Shown here in pieces: positions 33,343 through 34,723 of a stretch of 34,723 nucleotides of DNA. The position numbers were made by a program, and so were the translations under genes. Each line of letters begins with the position of its first letter. Position 1 is the first letter of the stretch. Below the pieces are notes generated by a model, which searched no databases, was not told the DNA's origin, and saw only the letters and a list, made by a program, of their open reading frames with translations. The DNA comes from Tianweitania sediminis. Lineage in GTDB: Bacteria > Pseudomonadota > Alphaproteobacteria > Rhizobiales > Rhizobiaceae. The stretch covers positions 1 to 34,723 of the forward strand of contig NZ_JAGIYY010000014.1 in the NCBI RefSeq assembly GCF_017813335.1, written 5' to 3'.

Positions 33343-33798
33343 ATGTTTACTAGACGCGAGATGCTGGCCGGAGCAGCTGCCATTGCAGCTTTGTCAACAT
33401 TGCCGGCACGAGCGCAGACCGGTGTCAATCATGAGGTCCAGATGCTGAACAAGGGCACGAAGGGTGCCATGGTCTACCAGCCGGATTTCGTGACAGCGTC
33501 GCCCGGCGATACCATCACGTTCATTCCCACTGACAAGTCACATAATGCCGAAAGCATAAAGGGGATGCTGCCCGAAGGCGCAATCCCCTTCAAAGGTAAG
33601 TTGAATGAGCAGATTACCATTACTATCGAGAAAGAAGGCGTCTACGGCGTGAAGTGTACGCCGCACTATGGCATGGGCATGGTGATGCTTATTGCCGTCG
33701 GCACGCCCGGCAATGTGGAAGAAGCCAAATCGGTCAAACATCCACCTAAAGCGAGGAAACTGTTCGATGAACTCCTTGCCGCCGTTCCCGCAGCTTGA
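33343..33798 (+). CDS. Pseudoazurin (type 1 blue copper protein)
   Basis: A 151-residue periplasmic cupredoxin. The N-terminus is a Tat-like signal (MFTRREMLAGAAAIAAL) cut near residue 24. All four copper ligands are present: H67, C105, H108 and M113 in DKSHN and CTPHYGMGM, with the same spacing as mature pseudoazurin (40, 78, 81, 86). It shuttles electrons in the periplasm, classically to copper nitrite or nitrous oxide reductase, or to cytochrome cd1; no such reductase is in the window. AAGGAG lies at 33331-33336. A terminator-like hairpin follows. Confidence 0.95.
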   Translation: MFTRREMLAGAAAIAALSTLPARAQTGVNHEVQMLNKGTKGAMVYQPDFVTASPGDTITFIPTDKSHNAESIKGMLPEGAIPFKGKLNEQITITIEKEGVYGVKCTPHYGMGMVMLIAVGTPGNVEEAKSVKHPPKARKLFDELLAAVPAA

Positions 33799-33826
33799 TC
33801 TCTTCCGACTTACATAGTCGGCTCCG

Positions 33827-33875
33827 GATGGCAGCACGCGGTCCATTTCCCCGGGATCGTCTGCTGCCATCTTTT
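33827..33875 (+). terminator. Rho-independent terminator candidate after pseudoazurin
   Basis: GATGGCAGCA (33827-33836) and TGCTGCCATC (33862-33871) form a perfect 10-base stem with a 25-base loop, immediately followed by TTTT. A smaller stem (CCGACT/AGTCGG, 33805-33821) sits just before it. Confidence 0.55.
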
Positions 33876-33932
33876 GCGAAGGCCCGGAAGATTGCGCGAG
33901 AGGCATCACAGGATGGAGGCTGTGAAAACCAT

Positions 33933-34601
33933 CTATTCGCTATCAGACAGCAATCGCTGGACTATTAGCTCGGCATCCGAACCCGCTCCCATGATCAGCG
34001 CCGATGCCCGGTTGCGCTGCCAAGGCCGACCGACAAAGTAGATGCCTTTCACCGGCGAGATGCCGGCGTCATGCAGGAACGCTCCATCAGGCCCCTTTGC
34101 TTCTGCGATATCGAGCCAGGACGTATCGTCCCGATAGCCGACGGCCCATATCACCGTGCGGATATCCGCCGAAGTGGCATCGGCAAACCGCACCACTCGA
34201 CCGCTTGCCTCGGTAACACGTGGCAGAATTCTTATGCCTCTTCTCTCCAGACTATCAGTGCTCCTGTCACGGTTGGGAAACGCGTCGGTTCGTTTCAGCT
34301 TGCTGCCGATCCGCGACTCCGGAGGTGCGCTCAGAACGCCAAGCAGGTTGAGCCACCACCAGATGGATTTTCCCAAGACACGTTCGGGAAATAGCTTGCG
34401 TGGCCTCCCCGCGGCCAGCAAAACGGGTTGGAACGTGCGCACTTCCGTCGCAATATCTCGCCCACTTGCCCCATCGCCAACGACCAGGACCGGGCCATCG
34501 GGCAATTGGTTCGGATTGCGATAGGTTTCGGTCGTAAGCTGGAGTACGACATCGCTAAATCGTTGCGCGAGTTCAGGAACCACCGCCCGCTGGAATGCGC
34601 C
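33933..34601 (-). pseudogene. C-terminal part of a flavin-containing monooxygenase, cut by an IS element
   Basis: About 220 codons ending at 33933. The NAD(P)H-binding motif VLVVGDGASGRDIA is followed by GRPRKLFPERVLGKS and, near the end, TVIWAVGYRDD and GIYFVGRPWQRNRASALIMG. This is the second half of a CzcO/FMO-type flavoprotein. The N-terminal FAD-binding domain (GxGxxG) is missing because an insertion sequence begins at about 34602. The in-frame ATG 34583 is therefore probably not the natural start. The rest of the gene, if retained, should lie beyond the right end of the window, on the far side of the element. Confidence 0.75.
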
Positions 34602-34723
34602 TGACGTTGCCCCCGTGGATGCCTTCGGTTTGAACTGGACTCCGTCGACAGGAGACGGAGATGAAGAGAAGCCGGTTCACGGAAGACCAGATCATCGGTG
34701 TGCTGAAGGAGCACCAGGCGGGA
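34602..34723 (+). mobile_element. Left end of an IS3-family insertion sequence
   Basis: The monooxygenase frame stops at a probable terminal repeat starting TGACGTTGCCCCC (34602-34614). A short leader with AGGAG leads to a transposase OrfA start at 34661. The element runs out of the window, so its right end, length and target duplication cannot be seen. The exact left boundary is inferred. Confidence 0.65.
34661..34723 (+). CDS. IS3-family transposase OrfA, partial
   Basis: The 21 codons present begin MKRSRFTEDQIIGVLKEHQ, the characteristic N-terminus of OrfA proteins (HTH_Tnp_1) of IS3-family elements of the IS407/IS51-like groups. OrfA supplies the helix-turn-helix; OrfB with the DDE integrase core should follow outside the window, usually through programmed -1 frameshifting. 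Confidence 0.85.
   Translation, partial: MKRSRFTEDQIIGVLKEHQAG

Overview
The window looks like accessory DNA of an alphaproteobacterium, most likely of the order Hyphomicrobiales (Mesorhizobium, Sinorhizobium, Aminobacter and relatives). Reasons: GC-rich coding bias; bacterial transglutaminase-like cysteine peptidases and a rhizobial-type M23 endopeptidase; a PmtA-like methyltransferase; an FbpABC system with a double-length permease. No rRNA, tRNA, CRISPR array or ribosomal-protein operon was seen. The mix of metal, redox and envelope genes, the remnants and the insertion sequence at the right edge suggest a genomic island or plasmid segment. The genus is inferred, not shown.

Layout. 1-3300: an orphan response regulator running into a histidine-kinase remnant, degenerate DNA with a micro-ORF, and two conserved hypothetical genes. 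3302-5239: M23 peptidase. 5420-7012: copper-delivery operon (DUF2946-like, PCu(A)C, SCO). 7316-7930: transglutaminase-like peptidase. 8017-14038 (minus): sensor kinase and LuxR-type regulator, then fbpABC for ferric iron. 14451-16445 (minus): solitary ccmF. 16743-17128 (minus): CopZ-like chaperone coupled to a 56-residue unknown protein. 17507-20618 (minus): Fur-family regulator and a P1B-type metal ATPase. 21227-24587: tandem Usp protein converging on phosphoketolase and a truncated ackA. 24792-28418: lspA, a second transglutaminase-like peptidase, lnt and ccdA. 28592-30391: SleB-type hydrolase with an ICMT-family methyltransferase. 30821-33798: DUF2171 protein, TFIIB-type zinc ribbon plus DsbA-like oxidoreductase, PmtA-like methyltransferase, pseudoazurin. 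33933-34723: a monooxygenase truncated by an IS3-family element.

How it fits together. Most genes serve metal handling and maturation of extracytoplasmic proteins: copper delivery to oxidases (PCu(A)C, SCO, pseudoazurin), cytochrome c maturation (CcmF, CcdA), periplasmic thiol chemistry (DsbA-like), lipoprotein maturation (LspA, Lnt), wall hydrolysis (M23, SleB) and metal efflux or trafficking (CopZ-like, P1B ATPase, Fur).

The most striking signal is in the intergenic DNA. At least seven genes or operons (M23, ccmF, copZ-like, usp, lspA, ccdA-lnt, zinc ribbon-dsbA) are preceded by the same promoter architecture: a TTGAAC or TTGACC -35 box, a CCTC-based dyad inside a 19-bp spacer, and a -10 element that is sometimes poor. 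Such over-long spacers with internal dyads are the hallmark of MerR-family control. No MerR regulator is encoded in the window. This suggests an island-wide metal- or redox-responsive regulon controlled from outside it.
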